NCBI GenBank assembly: GCA_022627495.1
Contig: JAKEGJ010000003.1
Span: forward strand, 94,239-158,238
DNA: 64,000 nt
Direction: 5' to 3'
DNA from: Microcaldota archaeon
GTDB taxonomy: Archaea > Micrarchaeota > Micrarchaeia > Anstonellales > Bilamarchaeaceae
In this document: piece by piece, positions 43,623 to 52,176 of the stretch
Layout: every line of letters begins with the position of its first letter
Numbering within the stretch: position 1 is the stretch's first letter
The notes under the pieces: model-generated
What the model was told of the DNA's origin: nothing
The model's input: only the letters and a program-made list of their open reading frames with translations
The model's database searches: none
Made by a program: the position numbers and the translations under genes

Positions 43623-44891
43623 ATGGGCATGGACATCCTTGCATTGCTGCGCCATCTCGCATCTGCCAAAGGCGAGCAGTGGATGCATCCAGACGGCCTT
43701 GAAAAACTCAGGGAGCGGCGGCTCGGGGCGCTTCTCAAGTCCAGCCGCAATGTCCCTGCTTACGCTGGCGAGGCTTATTGCGGCATGTCCGCCAGTGGGA
43801 GCCCGATGGAGGCGCTCGCGTCCGCGCCTATCCTGGGCAAAAGCGACGTGCGGCGCTCTCCCGCATCATTCCTCAATCCCGGAAAGCCGCTCGGAAGGCA
43901 TACCGAGCTGACGACGTCCGGCTCGACGGGGGAGCCGCTCCGCATCTATCTGGACGGGCAGGCGCTGGCTTATCGGGTGGCCCAGACTTACGCAGTGACG
44001 ACAGAATTCGGACGGACGCCGTTCGACGTAATGGCCACGCTCTATGAGCGCCCCTCAATCGTCCACCCGCTGCGGAGGGGGACCATCTTCAGGGAACTGC
44101 CCCTCTCCATATTCGATGACGAGGCCGAGGCGCTGGAGCGCATGGCCCGCTCGAATGCCAATATTGTCAGCTCTTTCCCATCGGTCATAGCTTCGCTTGC
44201 CCATGCCAACCTCAGCGAAGGCAGGGGGATGTCGCTGAAATCCGCTTACTGCACCGGCGAGATGCTGACGCCGCGTGATCGGAGGGCGATATCAAGCTCG
44301 TTCGGATGCAGCGTTTTCGACCAATACGGCCTTAACGAAGCCGGGCTTGTCGCCTGGGAGTGTCCCGAGGAGCATAAGCTCCACATCAACAGCAGCACCT
44401 GCATCGTTGAAATCATCGATGATGGGGGGAACCCGGTAACGAAAGGATCCGGAGATATCGTGGTTACGAGCCTCATAAACCATATGATGCCGCTCCTAAG
44501 GTATTCGACAGGGGACCGCGGAAGGGTTGGACGGGATTGCCCGTGCGGGCGTGGCTTTCCCACGCTGGATAAGATAGAAGGGCGCAAAGACGACCTGCTC
44601 GTCCTTCCGAGCGGTAAATTGCGCTCTGCATCGTTCATAGACTCGCTTTCGGAAAAGAGCGAGCTGCGGGCCTATCAGCTAATCCAGGAATCAGCGTCCC
44701 ACCTCGTGCTTAAGTATGTCCCCAACGGCCGGGACATCAGCATGGCCGCACGGAAAGAAATCGAAGCCATCATCCTGCGCGGGTGCCTGGGTGAAAGCGT
44801 TTCAATAGATTTCGAGAAGGTTGATTCCATAAAAAGGGGGCGGACGGGAAAAATCGCTACGGTGATATCCCGCGAACGGGTGAAGCCATGA
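43623..44891 (+). CDS. PaaK/CapK-type adenylate-forming ligase, copy 3
   Basis: 422 residues (or 420 from a second ATG at 43629). Motifs: TSGSTGEPLRIY, YGLNEAGL (Thr-Glu replaced by Asn-Glu), WECPEEHKLH, RYSTGDRG, CPCGRG, GRKDDL, TGKIATVIS. The N-terminal MDILALLRHLASAKGEQW aligns with copies 1 and 2. It starts 22 nt after copy 2 and overlaps the acetyltransferase gene by 4 nt (ATGA), so it belongs to one coupled operon. Confidence 0.88.
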   Translation: MGMDILALLRHLASAKGEQWMHPDGLEKLRERRLGALLKSSRNVPAYAGEAYCGMSASGSPMEALASAPILGKSDVRRSPASFLNPGKPLGRHTELTTSGSTGEPLRIYLDGQALAYRVAQTYAVTTEFGRTPFDVMATLYERPSIVHPLRRGTIFRELPLSIFDDEAEALERMARSNANIVSSFPSVIASLAHANLSEGRGMSLKSAYCTGEMLTPRDRRAISSSFGCSVFDQYGLNEAGLVAWECPEEHKLHINSSTCIVEIIDDGGNPVTKGSGDIVVTSLINHMMPLLRYSTGDRGRVGRDCPCGRGFPTLDKIEGRKDDLLVLPSGKLRSASFIDSLSEKSELRAYQLIQESASHLVLKYVPNGRDISMAARKEIEAIILRGCLGESVSIDFEKVDSIKRGRTGKIATVISRERVKP

Positions 44892-45559
44892 CCATCGAGA
44901 TAATCGTGCGCGAATGCCGGCCGGAGGACCGCATTCATCTTGCGGATGTTTTCCGTGATTCATACGATTCGCTCAGGAAAAGCCGCGGAGGGATGCACCC
45001 GGACGAACTGGTGGACCGGGTGATCAGCCGGGCGGACGAGGAGATACTCTCGGATTTGGAGTATGGCGGGGTGGTGCTGGTGGCTGAGGAGAAGCCCGGC
45101 GGAGAAATCGCCGGAGTGGCATCCATAACCGACCGGTGGATCAACTCGCTTGTCGGGAGCAGCTACAGCCGGAGCCTTTATGTCCGGAGCGCCTACCAGC
45201 GGGGCAGGTGCGGGGTCAATGTCGGCTCGATACTGAGGTCTGCGATTCTCGATAAAGCGAGGCGCCGCGGCTTCCGCAAGGTGTTCGGATATTCTACGCC
45301 GGAAGCCATCGGCTTCCATACCCGGTTCGGCGCGAGATTCCAGCCCTTCTTCAACCACCGCGACAAAGGCTCCTTCTCGTTCCATTTCTACGAGATTGAG
45401 CTGAAGCCGCACCCCCTGAATCTCATACCCATCGAGCCCTTCATCGTATCGTTCACGCGGTTCTATTCCGGCCTTATGCGCATCATGCGGGGCAGGGGGG
45501 CGGAAGCGGCCGCAGGCCCTGCCGGAAGCGGCAGGGCGGAACCCGGAGGCCGTCCATGA
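44888..45559 (+). CDS. GNAT-family N-acetyltransferase
   Basis: 223 residues. The N-terminal two thirds fit a GNAT fold: VRECRPEDRIHLADVFRDSY (beta1-alpha1), VVLVAEEKPGGEIAGVASI (beta3), LYVRSAYQRGRCGVNVGSIL (the acetyl-CoA phosphate loop is degenerate: QRGRCGVN instead of Q/RxxGxG/A), then FGYSTPEAIGFHTRFGARF (beta5). It is inserted between ligase copies 3 and 4, overlapping both by 4 nt, so it probably acylates the same glycan or its precursor. Confidence 0.82.
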   Translation: MTIEIIVRECRPEDRIHLADVFRDSYDSLRKSRGGMHPDELVDRVISRADEEILSDLEYGGVVLVAEEKPGGEIAGVASITDRWINSLVGSSYSRSLYVRSAYQRGRCGVNVGSILRSAILDKARRRGFRKVFGYSTPEAIGFHTRFGARFQPFFNHRDKGSFSFHFYEIELKPHPLNLIPIEPFIVSFTRFYSGLMRIMRGRGAEAAAGPAGSGRAEPGGRP

Positions 45560-46833
45560 GGAGCTTCCTGCACAGCATTCCCGCAGCTTTATATAAGAAA
45601 ATAATCCTGGGAAAGCCGGAACATGAGATACGGTCCCTTCAGGGGAGGATGCTGGCGCGCATCATACAGTACGCAAACTCGAAAGTCCCCCATTATCGGG
45701 CGAATCCGCTTCGGGACATCCGTCACATCGACGGCCTCGGCCAGCTGCCGATAACCCATAAAGAGGCGATGCGCGCAGAGCCGATGAGCTTTGTGAGCGC
45801 TGAATTCGGGCAGGGTGAGCTTGCCCGCATACTCACCTCCGGTTCGACAGGGGAGCCGATGGCGCTCTATTATTCGAAGGAAGAGGCGGTCTATTCCTAC
45901 TCGCTCGGCCACTTCCATTTCTTGGAGAACGGCTTCGGCCCGCTGGATACGCTCATGCATATAAAAATTGCACCCGGGCACATCGGCCTTGCAAGGAAGT
46001 GGGGCCTTTACCGCTTCGCGCTGGGCTCTACGGAGATGCGGGAAGGCGAACTTCTCCAGCTTATCCGCAGCTGCGGAGCCACGATGGCCGACTCCTATCC
46101 GTCCAAACTCGCGCTTCTAGCCGTCCGGAATGCCTCCGAATCCCGCCCGCTCCGGCTCAGATGCGCATTCTCCCATTCCGAGACGCTAACTCCGGCAATG
46201 CGCCGCTGCATCGAAACCTCGTTCCAATGCCCGGTACGGAACCTCTACGGCCTGAACGAGATGGGGTGGGTTGGCTGGGAATGCCCGAACGGGAGCATGC
46301 ACGTGCACCCTGATTCGGCCATAGTCGAAATCGTGGACGATGAAGGGAACGCGCTTCCACTGGGCAAAAAGGGCAACATAATCATCACGTCGCTTTGGCG
46401 CCATTCCATGCCATTCATAAGGTATTGGACCGGGGATACCGCATCCCTCGGCGAAAAATGCGGGTGCGGCCGGGGGGGCCAGGTCCTGGAAAACCTGGAA
46501 GGGCGATGCAACGACTACATCACGCTTCCCAGCGGCAGGCTGGTGCCCGGAATCACGCTGATACGGTGCCTCAAGGCGATTCCATCCGTATTGCAGTTCC
46601 AGATTATCCAGCAGAAAGACCTGCATGTCGATGTCGTAATCGTCCCTTCCGGTGCGATGGGGGATGCGGATTATGTCCAAATAGCCGACGGCATGAACGC
46701 CGTTCTCCAGGAGCAGCTGCAAATCTCCATTAAAACAGCAGACAGGATACGGCCCGGGGCCGGGGGAAAGCACAGGTACATCCTCTCGAAGTGTCCGGGC
46801 GGGCCGGCGCAAAGCGGTGGGGCCGGGTCCTGA
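45556..46833 (+). CDS. PaaK/CapK-type adenylate-forming ligase, copy 4
   Basis: 425 residues. Motifs: TSGSTGEPMALY, YGLNEMGW, WECPNGSMH, RYWTGDTA, CGCGRG, GRCNDY, and a C-terminal GGKHRYILS. It is more diverged from copies 1-3 than they are from each other (N-terminal MRSFLHSIPAALYKKIILG) and closer to copies 5 and 6 in the acyl-pocket region (SLWRHSMPFIRY). Starts with ATGA overlap on the acetyltransferase; the next ligase begins 2 nt after its stop. Confidence 0.88.
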   Translation: MRSFLHSIPAALYKKIILGKPEHEIRSLQGRMLARIIQYANSKVPHYRANPLRDIRHIDGLGQLPITHKEAMRAEPMSFVSAEFGQGELARILTSGSTGEPMALYYSKEEAVYSYSLGHFHFLENGFGPLDTLMHIKIAPGHIGLARKWGLYRFALGSTEMREGELLQLIRSCGATMADSYPSKLALLAVRNASESRPLRLRCAFSHSETLTPAMRRCIETSFQCPVRNLYGLNEMGWVGWECPNGSMHVHPDSAIVEIVDDEGNALPLGKKGNIIITSLWRHSMPFIRYWTGDTASLGEKCGCGRGGQVLENLEGRCNDYITLPSGRLVPGITLIRCLKAIPSVLQFQIIQQKDLHVDVVIVPSGAMGDADYVQIADGMNAVLQEQLQISIKTADRIRPGAGGKHRYILSKCPGGPAQSGGAGS

Positions 46834-46834
46834 T

Positions 46835-48085
46835 ATGTCTCGCGTCGCCAACATTGCCAAACGCATCCTGGACTTCCGCTCCAATTCGCGGAAGGATGCA
46901 GACGAACTTGAAAAAATCCAGTTGGAGCGCCTTAACGGGCTGCTCGCCTACGCATCGGAAAACGTGCCCGCCTACAAACGGCTATCCGGAGCGCGTATCC
47001 GGTCGATGGATGAACTGGGCGCAATCCCCACGCTGACAAAGGCGGCGGTCCAGGGCGCTACCGAGTCTTTCATAAGCCGCCGCTTTCGATGCGAAAACCT
47101 GATTCGGATATTCACCTCCGGCTCGACAGGCATGCCTCTCCGGCTATATTTCGATGCCGATGAGCGGGATTATTTCATCGCGTTGCGGTACTTCGGGTAT
47201 CTGGAATCAGGGCTTCGCCCCTTCGATATCCAGGCCCATTTGACATACGCCGCATACCCCCCGCATCCGCTGGAGGCGCTCGGCATGTTCAGGTGCAGGT
47301 ATGTCGATATGCGGTTAAAGCCCGCAGCGGCGCTCGAAGCGCTAAGGAAAAGCGGCGCTGCGGCGCTTTTTTCAAATCCCACGCTCTTCCACCCGCTTTC
47401 CCTGGAAAACGACAGGGAGGGCCGGGAAACGCGATTCCGGCTCCTCTTCTCATTCGCAGAGCCGCTTGATTCGGAGATTCGGGAATCCGCGATGCGGTCC
47501 TTCGGCTGCCGCGTTTTCGAACGGTACGGCGCGGCGGAGACCAGCGTTATCGCAATGGAATGCCCTGGGGGGAATCTGCACGTCCAATCGGACTCAATCA
47601 TTGTCGAGATACTTGACCAGGACGGCAATCCGGTAAAACGCGGCGAACCTGGCTCTGTGTTCCTCACGCCCCTCTGGCGCCGGTGCATGCCTTTCATCAG
47701 ATACCGCATCGGCGACGTAGCGGCGTTCGGCGGCCGCTGTCCCTGCGGGCGCGCATCGAAGACCCTGGCATATGTGAAAGGCCGTGAGAACGGTTATATC
47801 CGCCTTCCCAGCGGCAGGGCGTACTGGGGCACGAACTCCAACGTCCATTTGCGCCGCATTCGGGGCATATCGCAATTCCAGATCGTCCAGGAGCGCTCGG
47901 GGGAGATAACTGTCAGGCTCGTCCCAACCGACCGTTCTTCCCCTCCCCCGGAAAATGAAGTGGTAAGTGCCCTCCTATCCACTCTCCCGGAAAAGTTGCC
48001 CGTCAGCGTCGAGCTCACAGACCACATCCCAAGGAACAAGCACGGCAAGCTTGCGCACTTCGTCTCGAAAATGGTCCGGATGTAA
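46835..48085 (+). CDS. PaaK/CapK-type adenylate-forming ligase, copy 5 (one conserved Asp missing)
   Basis: 416 residues from the ATG at 46835, which follows the copy-4 stop by 2 nt. Motifs: TSGSTGMPLRLY, YGAAETSV, MECPGGNLH, RYRIGDVA, CPCGRA and a C-terminal HGKLAHFVS. The family Asp in GR-x-x-D (hinge before the C-terminal flap) is Gly here (GRENGY), so activity or the conformational switch may be altered. The lysine is retained. Confidence 0.87.
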   Translation: MSRVANIAKRILDFRSNSRKDADELEKIQLERLNGLLAYASENVPAYKRLSGARIRSMDELGAIPTLTKAAVQGATESFISRRFRCENLIRIFTSGSTGMPLRLYFDADERDYFIALRYFGYLESGLRPFDIQAHLTYAAYPPHPLEALGMFRCRYVDMRLKPAAALEALRKSGAAALFSNPTLFHPLSLENDREGRETRFRLLFSFAEPLDSEIRESAMRSFGCRVFERYGAAETSVIAMECPGGNLHVQSDSIIVEILDQDGNPVKRGEPGSVFLTPLWRRCMPFIRYRIGDVAAFGGRCPCGRASKTLAYVKGRENGYIRLPSGRAYWGTNSNVHLRRIRGISQFQIVQERSGEITVRLVPTDRSSPPPENEVVSALLSTLPEKLPVSVELTDHIPRNKHGKLAHFVSKMVRM

Positions 48086-48127
48086 TCTGATGGGGCTCGG
48101 GGGCGGGCCGCCTGGCGCCGGGAACGG

Positions 48128-48173
48128 TTTAATACATGTCGCACGATAACATTATTTGCAATAGCAGGAGGAA
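48128..48173 (+). promoter_or_regulatory. Internal promoter and strong ribosome binding site for ligase copy 6
   Basis: TTTAATA at 48128-48134 predicts transcription from about 48157, and AGGAGGAA (48166-48173) precedes the ATG at 48183 by 9 nt. The 97-nt gap with these signals means copy 6 and the following gene can be transcribed separately from copies 1-5. Confidence 0.5.
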
Positions 48174-48182
48174 CCAATAATC

Positions 48183-49454
48183 ATGGCGGACGTGATCCGG
48201 GCCGGGCTTCACATGCTCCGGATGAAACAGAGCGAGCGAAATAGCCCGGATGAGCTGGCCTTGCGGCAGGAGGAATCCCTAGCCCGGCTTTGCGCGTACG
48301 CTTCCGCCCACGTCCCGCATTACCGCAAGGCGGGCCTGCGATTCCGCTCCATGGACGACCTTGCGCTATTGCCATTTTCGACCAAGGAATCCCTGCGCTC
48401 CAATCCCGATTCATTCCTGTCAGACTCTTTCAGGGGGCGGCCGCTTGAAAAAATCTCGACATCCGGCTCGACGGGAATGCCGGTGTCGGTTTTCCAGGAC
48501 GGCCGCGAATCAGACATGAAGCTCGCGCTGGAATACCACCAGCTGACCGAATGCGGGGTCAGGCCCCTTCAAAGGCAGGCGCACCACACATACTACCGGC
48601 TCGAGCCCAGGTTCGCACAGAAGCTCGGCCTCTTCCGGAGGGAATACCTCTCCTTCTACGATGACGATTCCGTGAATCTTAAAAAGCTCCGCAGGATGTC
48701 GCCTGACGTCCTGCATGGCTATCCATCCTACCTCGCCCCCATCGCCCTCACGAACATGCAGGGCAATTACGGGGTCCGGGTGGCCAAGGTGTTCTCATCC
48801 GCTGAACTGCTGTCGGACGCTTCGAGGAAAATAATCGCTTCGTCGTTCGGCTGCGACCTGCGCGATTTCTACGGCTCAACCGAGACCTCGTGGATAGCAT
48901 GGCAGTGCGAGCGGGGTAGCATGCACATCCATTCGGACTCCATAATCGTAGAGATAATCGGCCCGGACGGCGAGCCTCTTCCGCATGGGAAATTCGGGGA
49001 GGTCGTCCTGACGCCGCTCTGGAAGCGCGTCATGCCTTTCATACGATACCGTATAGGCGACCGCGCCGCGCTGGGGGGCCAATGCAGGTGCGGCCGCAAT
49101 ACACAGACTCTTCTTCCAATCCAGGGAAGGAACGATGATTTTATCGTGCTGCCATCCGGAAAGGTGCGCTCGCCCCGCTTCGTGGACCTCTGCCTGAGGC
49201 CGGTTCCGGAAATCAGGCTTTACCAGGCATTCCAGCCAGAACCGGGGCGGCTCCAGCTCCGGATAGTCCCATCCGGCACGCTGGGCAGGGGCGCACAGCA
49301 GAAGATAATGCGCAACCTGAAAAAATCGCTTTCCGAGGATATGAAGATATCCATCGAAATCGTGGATGACCTGCCCCGCGGCCGCTCCGGCAAGATACAG
49401 TCTGTCGTATCCAAGGTCAAGCCTGATTTCGGAATGGGTGGCGCAGATGGATGA
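48183..49454 (+). CDS. PaaK/CapK-type adenylate-forming ligase, copy 6
   Basis: 423 residues. Motifs: TSGSTGMPVSVF, YGSTETSW, WQCERGSMH, RYRIGDRA, CRCGRN, GRNDDF and SGKIQSVVS. Its acyl-pocket segment (TPLWKRVMPFIRY) is closest to copy 5 (TPLWRRCMPFIRY). It has its own promoter and overlaps the pyruvyl-transferase gene by 8 nt, tying ligase copy 6 to glycan decoration. Confidence 0.88.
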   Translation: MADVIRAGLHMLRMKQSERNSPDELALRQEESLARLCAYASAHVPHYRKAGLRFRSMDDLALLPFSTKESLRSNPDSFLSDSFRGRPLEKISTSGSTGMPVSVFQDGRESDMKLALEYHQLTECGVRPLQRQAHHTYYRLEPRFAQKLGLFRREYLSFYDDDSVNLKKLRRMSPDVLHGYPSYLAPIALTNMQGNYGVRVAKVFSSAELLSDASRKIIASSFGCDLRDFYGSTETSWIAWQCERGSMHIHSDSIIVEIIGPDGEPLPHGKFGEVVLTPLWKRVMPFIRYRIGDRAALGGQCRCGRNTQTLLPIQGRNDDFIVLPSGKVRSPRFVDLCLRPVPEIRLYQAFQPEPGRLQLRIVPSGTLGRGAQQKIMRNLKKSLSEDMKISIEIVDDLPRGRSGKIQSVVSKVKPDFGMGGADG

Positions 49455-50697
49455 CCGCAAGGAGAGTCCCGTTTCAGGGAAAAAGCCCCTCCGCAGCATC
49501 CTTATCACCGGATTCCACAGCACGAACATGGGCGACGCGGCGATTCTTCACTCGATGCTCCTGCAAATCCGGGAAGCGTTTCCGAAGGCTTCCATCACGG
49601 TCCATTGCTCGGACCCGGAAGCCGCAGCCCGGGCCGTCATCGCAGATGGCGTCGCTTTCCGGCACTCGCTCATCCCGACATACGACCATGACGCCTCCCC
49701 TCCGGGCGCGAGGCAATTCATCGGAGTGCCTGTCATGATTGCGCGCAATCTCATCCGGGCCATCGCCTATCGCATTTTCGGACGACGCCCATCCGCATGC
49801 ATTGCAGGAAAGAGGGAGCCCATGGATGACTTCCTTTGCGCGGACATCGTCGTAAGCATGGGCGGCGGATACATATCTGACGATTACGGTTACGTGCGGC
49901 CCTATTCGGATTTTCTTACGGCGAAACTGGCCGGAAAGCGGCTTGCCCTTTATGCGCATTCGATTGGGCCGTTCGGCGGATGGATAAGCCGGGCGCTCTC
50001 GCGCCTAATCCTAAGCGGCGCAGACCTCATAATACTTCGGGAGCGGGGCTCCCTGCGGAACCTGGAATCCATAGGAGTGCATGGGGCGCATGTGACAGCT
50101 GACGCCGCATTCGCTCTGCCTTCCCCAAACCGGGCCAGGCGCAGCAGGAAAGCCCTGATTTGCGTCCGCGAATGGACATACCGGCACAGGGCTCAGAGGG
50201 AGCGCTACCTAAGCTTCATCGAAAAGCTTGTGGACGCCCTGGCCGGAAAAGGGTACGCGGCGGAATTCCTCCCCACGACTCCGGACGACGTGCGCTTCCA
50301 CCGCAGGCATCTGGCCCATCTGAAAGGCAAGGCATCCTTCGTCAAGAGCGCAGAGCCGCCGATTGAAATCGCCCGGAGGCTCTCCACCGCCGCATTCCTC
50401 GTATCATCGCGCATGCATCCCATCGTCCTCGGCAGCCTCTCATCCACCCCCTTCTTCGCCATCGGCTGGGAATTCAAGCTCGAAGAAATCTCTGGCATGC
50501 TGGCCGGGGGGTCCTGCAATGCGCATGCGAGCGAGCTGGACGATTCGGTCATAAGCGCCATACTCTCCTGCGTGGAGCGGAGGGAAGAGCTGGCGCATGC
50601 GATATCCTCCCAGGTGCCAATCGTGCGGGCGAAGGCCGGAAAGAGCATCGGCCTCCTGGCCGGTTCGGCCGCATCCTGGGGCTATTCTGCGGATTGA
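49447..50697 (+). CDS. Polysaccharide pyruvyl transferase family protein
   Basis: 416 residues starting at 49447 (MDDRKESPVSGKKP); the frame is open further upstream inside ligase copy 6. Family features: ITGFHSTNMGDAAIL near the N-terminus, SMGGGYISDDYG (about 138-149), YAHSIGPFGG, and a C-terminal SSRMHPIVLG. These enzymes (CsaB/WcaK type) add pyruvate ketals from PEP to wall sugars, creating the negative charge that anchors S-layer proteins in some bacteria. It overlaps the convergent glycosyltransferase gene by 16 nt. Confidence 0.88.
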   Translation: MDDRKESPVSGKKPLRSILITGFHSTNMGDAAILHSMLLQIREAFPKASITVHCSDPEAAARAVIADGVAFRHSLIPTYDHDASPPGARQFIGVPVMIARNLIRAIAYRIFGRRPSACIAGKREPMDDFLCADIVVSMGGGYISDDYGYVRPYSDFLTAKLAGKRLALYAHSIGPFGGWISRALSRLILSGADLIILRERGSLRNLESIGVHGAHVTADAAFALPSPNRARRSRKALICVREWTYRHRAQRERYLSFIEKLVDALAGKGYAAEFLPTTPDDVRFHRRHLAHLKGKASFVKSAEPPIEIARRLSTAAFLVSSRMHPIVLGSLSSTPFFAIGWEFKLEEISGMLAGGSCNAHASELDDSVISAILSCVERREELAHAISSQVPIVRAKAGKSIGLLAGSAASWGYSAD

Positions 50698-51992
50698 ACT
50701 TTTAACTCCGGAAGCCCGTACCCGTCGCTTGATTTGCCTGAAAATAATTTTTCGATAACCCCGCGAAAGAGGAGCAGGGCCGAAACGCCCATCGCAAACG
50801 GCGCGATGAGGGCGAACGCCGCGCACGATGCGGATATGGCAGCGAACCCCCGATTGCGCGTTATGGCGTGGCGCTTTCCTGCCCATTCAATGCACGCGCT
50901 TCTTGACAGGAAAATCAGAGGGAGGTCCAGGACAGGCCTGCCTCTCCCTTCCAGCGTTATGTCCCTGCCGAATGCCTTTGGGGCCCCGCTTATGAATCCT
51001 GCCGCCCACTCTGCCCTCAAGGCCGCCCATCCCCCCAACCCTTTCGTTTGGGCACGCTCGAAAAAATCCTCAGCGACCGGGATGCCTGCCTTATAATCAA
51101 TAACCATCCGATTGCGGGGCTGGGAATCGCAGGCCGATGGTTCGGCGTCTTCATGCTCATGGATGCCGCTCCTGAACCCGAATTCCAGCCCGCTTGCGCC
51201 CCACATCGCCATGAAAAATGTGCCGGCGAGCCGTGCCTTTCCGAGGCAAAGGAACGCGGAGCCAAGGAGCATGTCTGATGCGATGGCACGGTAAGCGGCA
51301 AGAAACCTCCCCCTCAGGATTTTTCCCCCGGCAAGGCCGCGCTGGTAATGGTAGAGCGTCGATGCCGGGGTGATGGGGAGCGGCATCCTTTTCGGATGCG
51401 AAACCAGGGCGTCCACAATCCTGACGCCAAATCCCGCTTCCCTGATGCGGTCGAGAAGCTCCAGCTCCTCCCCGCCCATGATGATTGGCAGGAAAGCCAG
51501 GCCCGCCTTCTCGAACGCCGCTCTCGGGATGCAGCCGTAGTGGTTGATCAGCCCGCCTTTCTGGGGCTTCAGGGATGGCCGATAATCGACCATGGGCATG
51601 GCAACCGATCCGGATGACGCCGTTTCAATAAGCTTTTCAATCAGGTCTTCCGATTCCGGGCGCGCATCGCTGTCTGCAAGGATAACCAGCCCATACCCCT
51701 CTTCAAGTGCGGCTTTCTGCCCTATATAGAATGCACCTGCTGGCCCCACCCTCTTCCGCTCGCGCAGATGCACCGACTTCATCCATCCGGGCGCCGGCTC
51801 AAGCGCTTCATTGGCGCCATATACGAAAAAAACGTCGAAATCCCCCGACGTCTGCCTTCCGAGGGCTTCGATATGCTCCCTTAATGCGTCGCGGCCGCCC
51901 ATGGAAGGGATGATTAATGCGGCCCGCCTTCTCTTTCCGCCCCGCCCGTCAAGCAGCATCTCCGCGATTTCTTCCTGCGCAGGCGCCCTCAT
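50682..51992 (-). CDS. GT2-like glycosyltransferase with C-terminal membrane segments
   Basis: The ATG at 51992 is preferred (436 residues; GGGAGGG upstream). The frame is open to 52250 and a TTG at 52028 is possible. RRRAALIIPSMGGRDALREH and LVILADSDARPESEDL are the GT-A nucleotide-binding strand and DxD-like motif; GGEELELLDRI matches the catalytic acidic region. Two TM stretches near the C-terminus (about 380-420). It is inverted relative to its neighbours and is a diverged relative of the protein at 54546 (shared layout of domain plus C-terminal TMs). Confidence 0.83.
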   Translation of the reverse strand: MRAPAQEEIAEMLLDGRGGKRRRAALIIPSMGGRDALREHIEALGRQTSGDFDVFFVYGANEALEPAPGWMKSVHLRERKRVGPAGAFYIGQKAALEEGYGLVILADSDARPESEDLIEKLIETASSGSVAMPMVDYRPSLKPQKGGLINHYGCIPRAAFEKAGLAFLPIIMGGEELELLDRIREAGFGVRIVDALVSHPKRMPLPITPASTLYHYQRGLAGGKILRGRFLAAYRAIASDMLLGSAFLCLGKARLAGTFFMAMWGASGLEFGFRSGIHEHEDAEPSACDSQPRNRMVIDYKAGIPVAEDFFERAQTKGLGGWAALRAEWAAGFISGAPKAFGRDITLEGRGRPVLDLPLIFLSRSACIEWAGKRHAITRNRGFAAISASCAAFALIAPFAMGVSALLLFRGVIEKLFSGKSSDGYGLPELKVQSAE

Positions 51993-52176
51993 GAACCCTG
52001 TCCCTCCCGGCAGGCCGTAGCCTGCCAATCCCCCGCAGCTCCATCGCCCCGAGAATCCATGCCATCCACCTCCACCAATCTTAATTAATCCTTGTCTGCC
52101 ATTTCCGTACGCCCCGTAGCGGGCGGATCTTCCTATTTCAAAGAAGAATCGGCGCGATGCGCTCTTGGTTTTCCAG

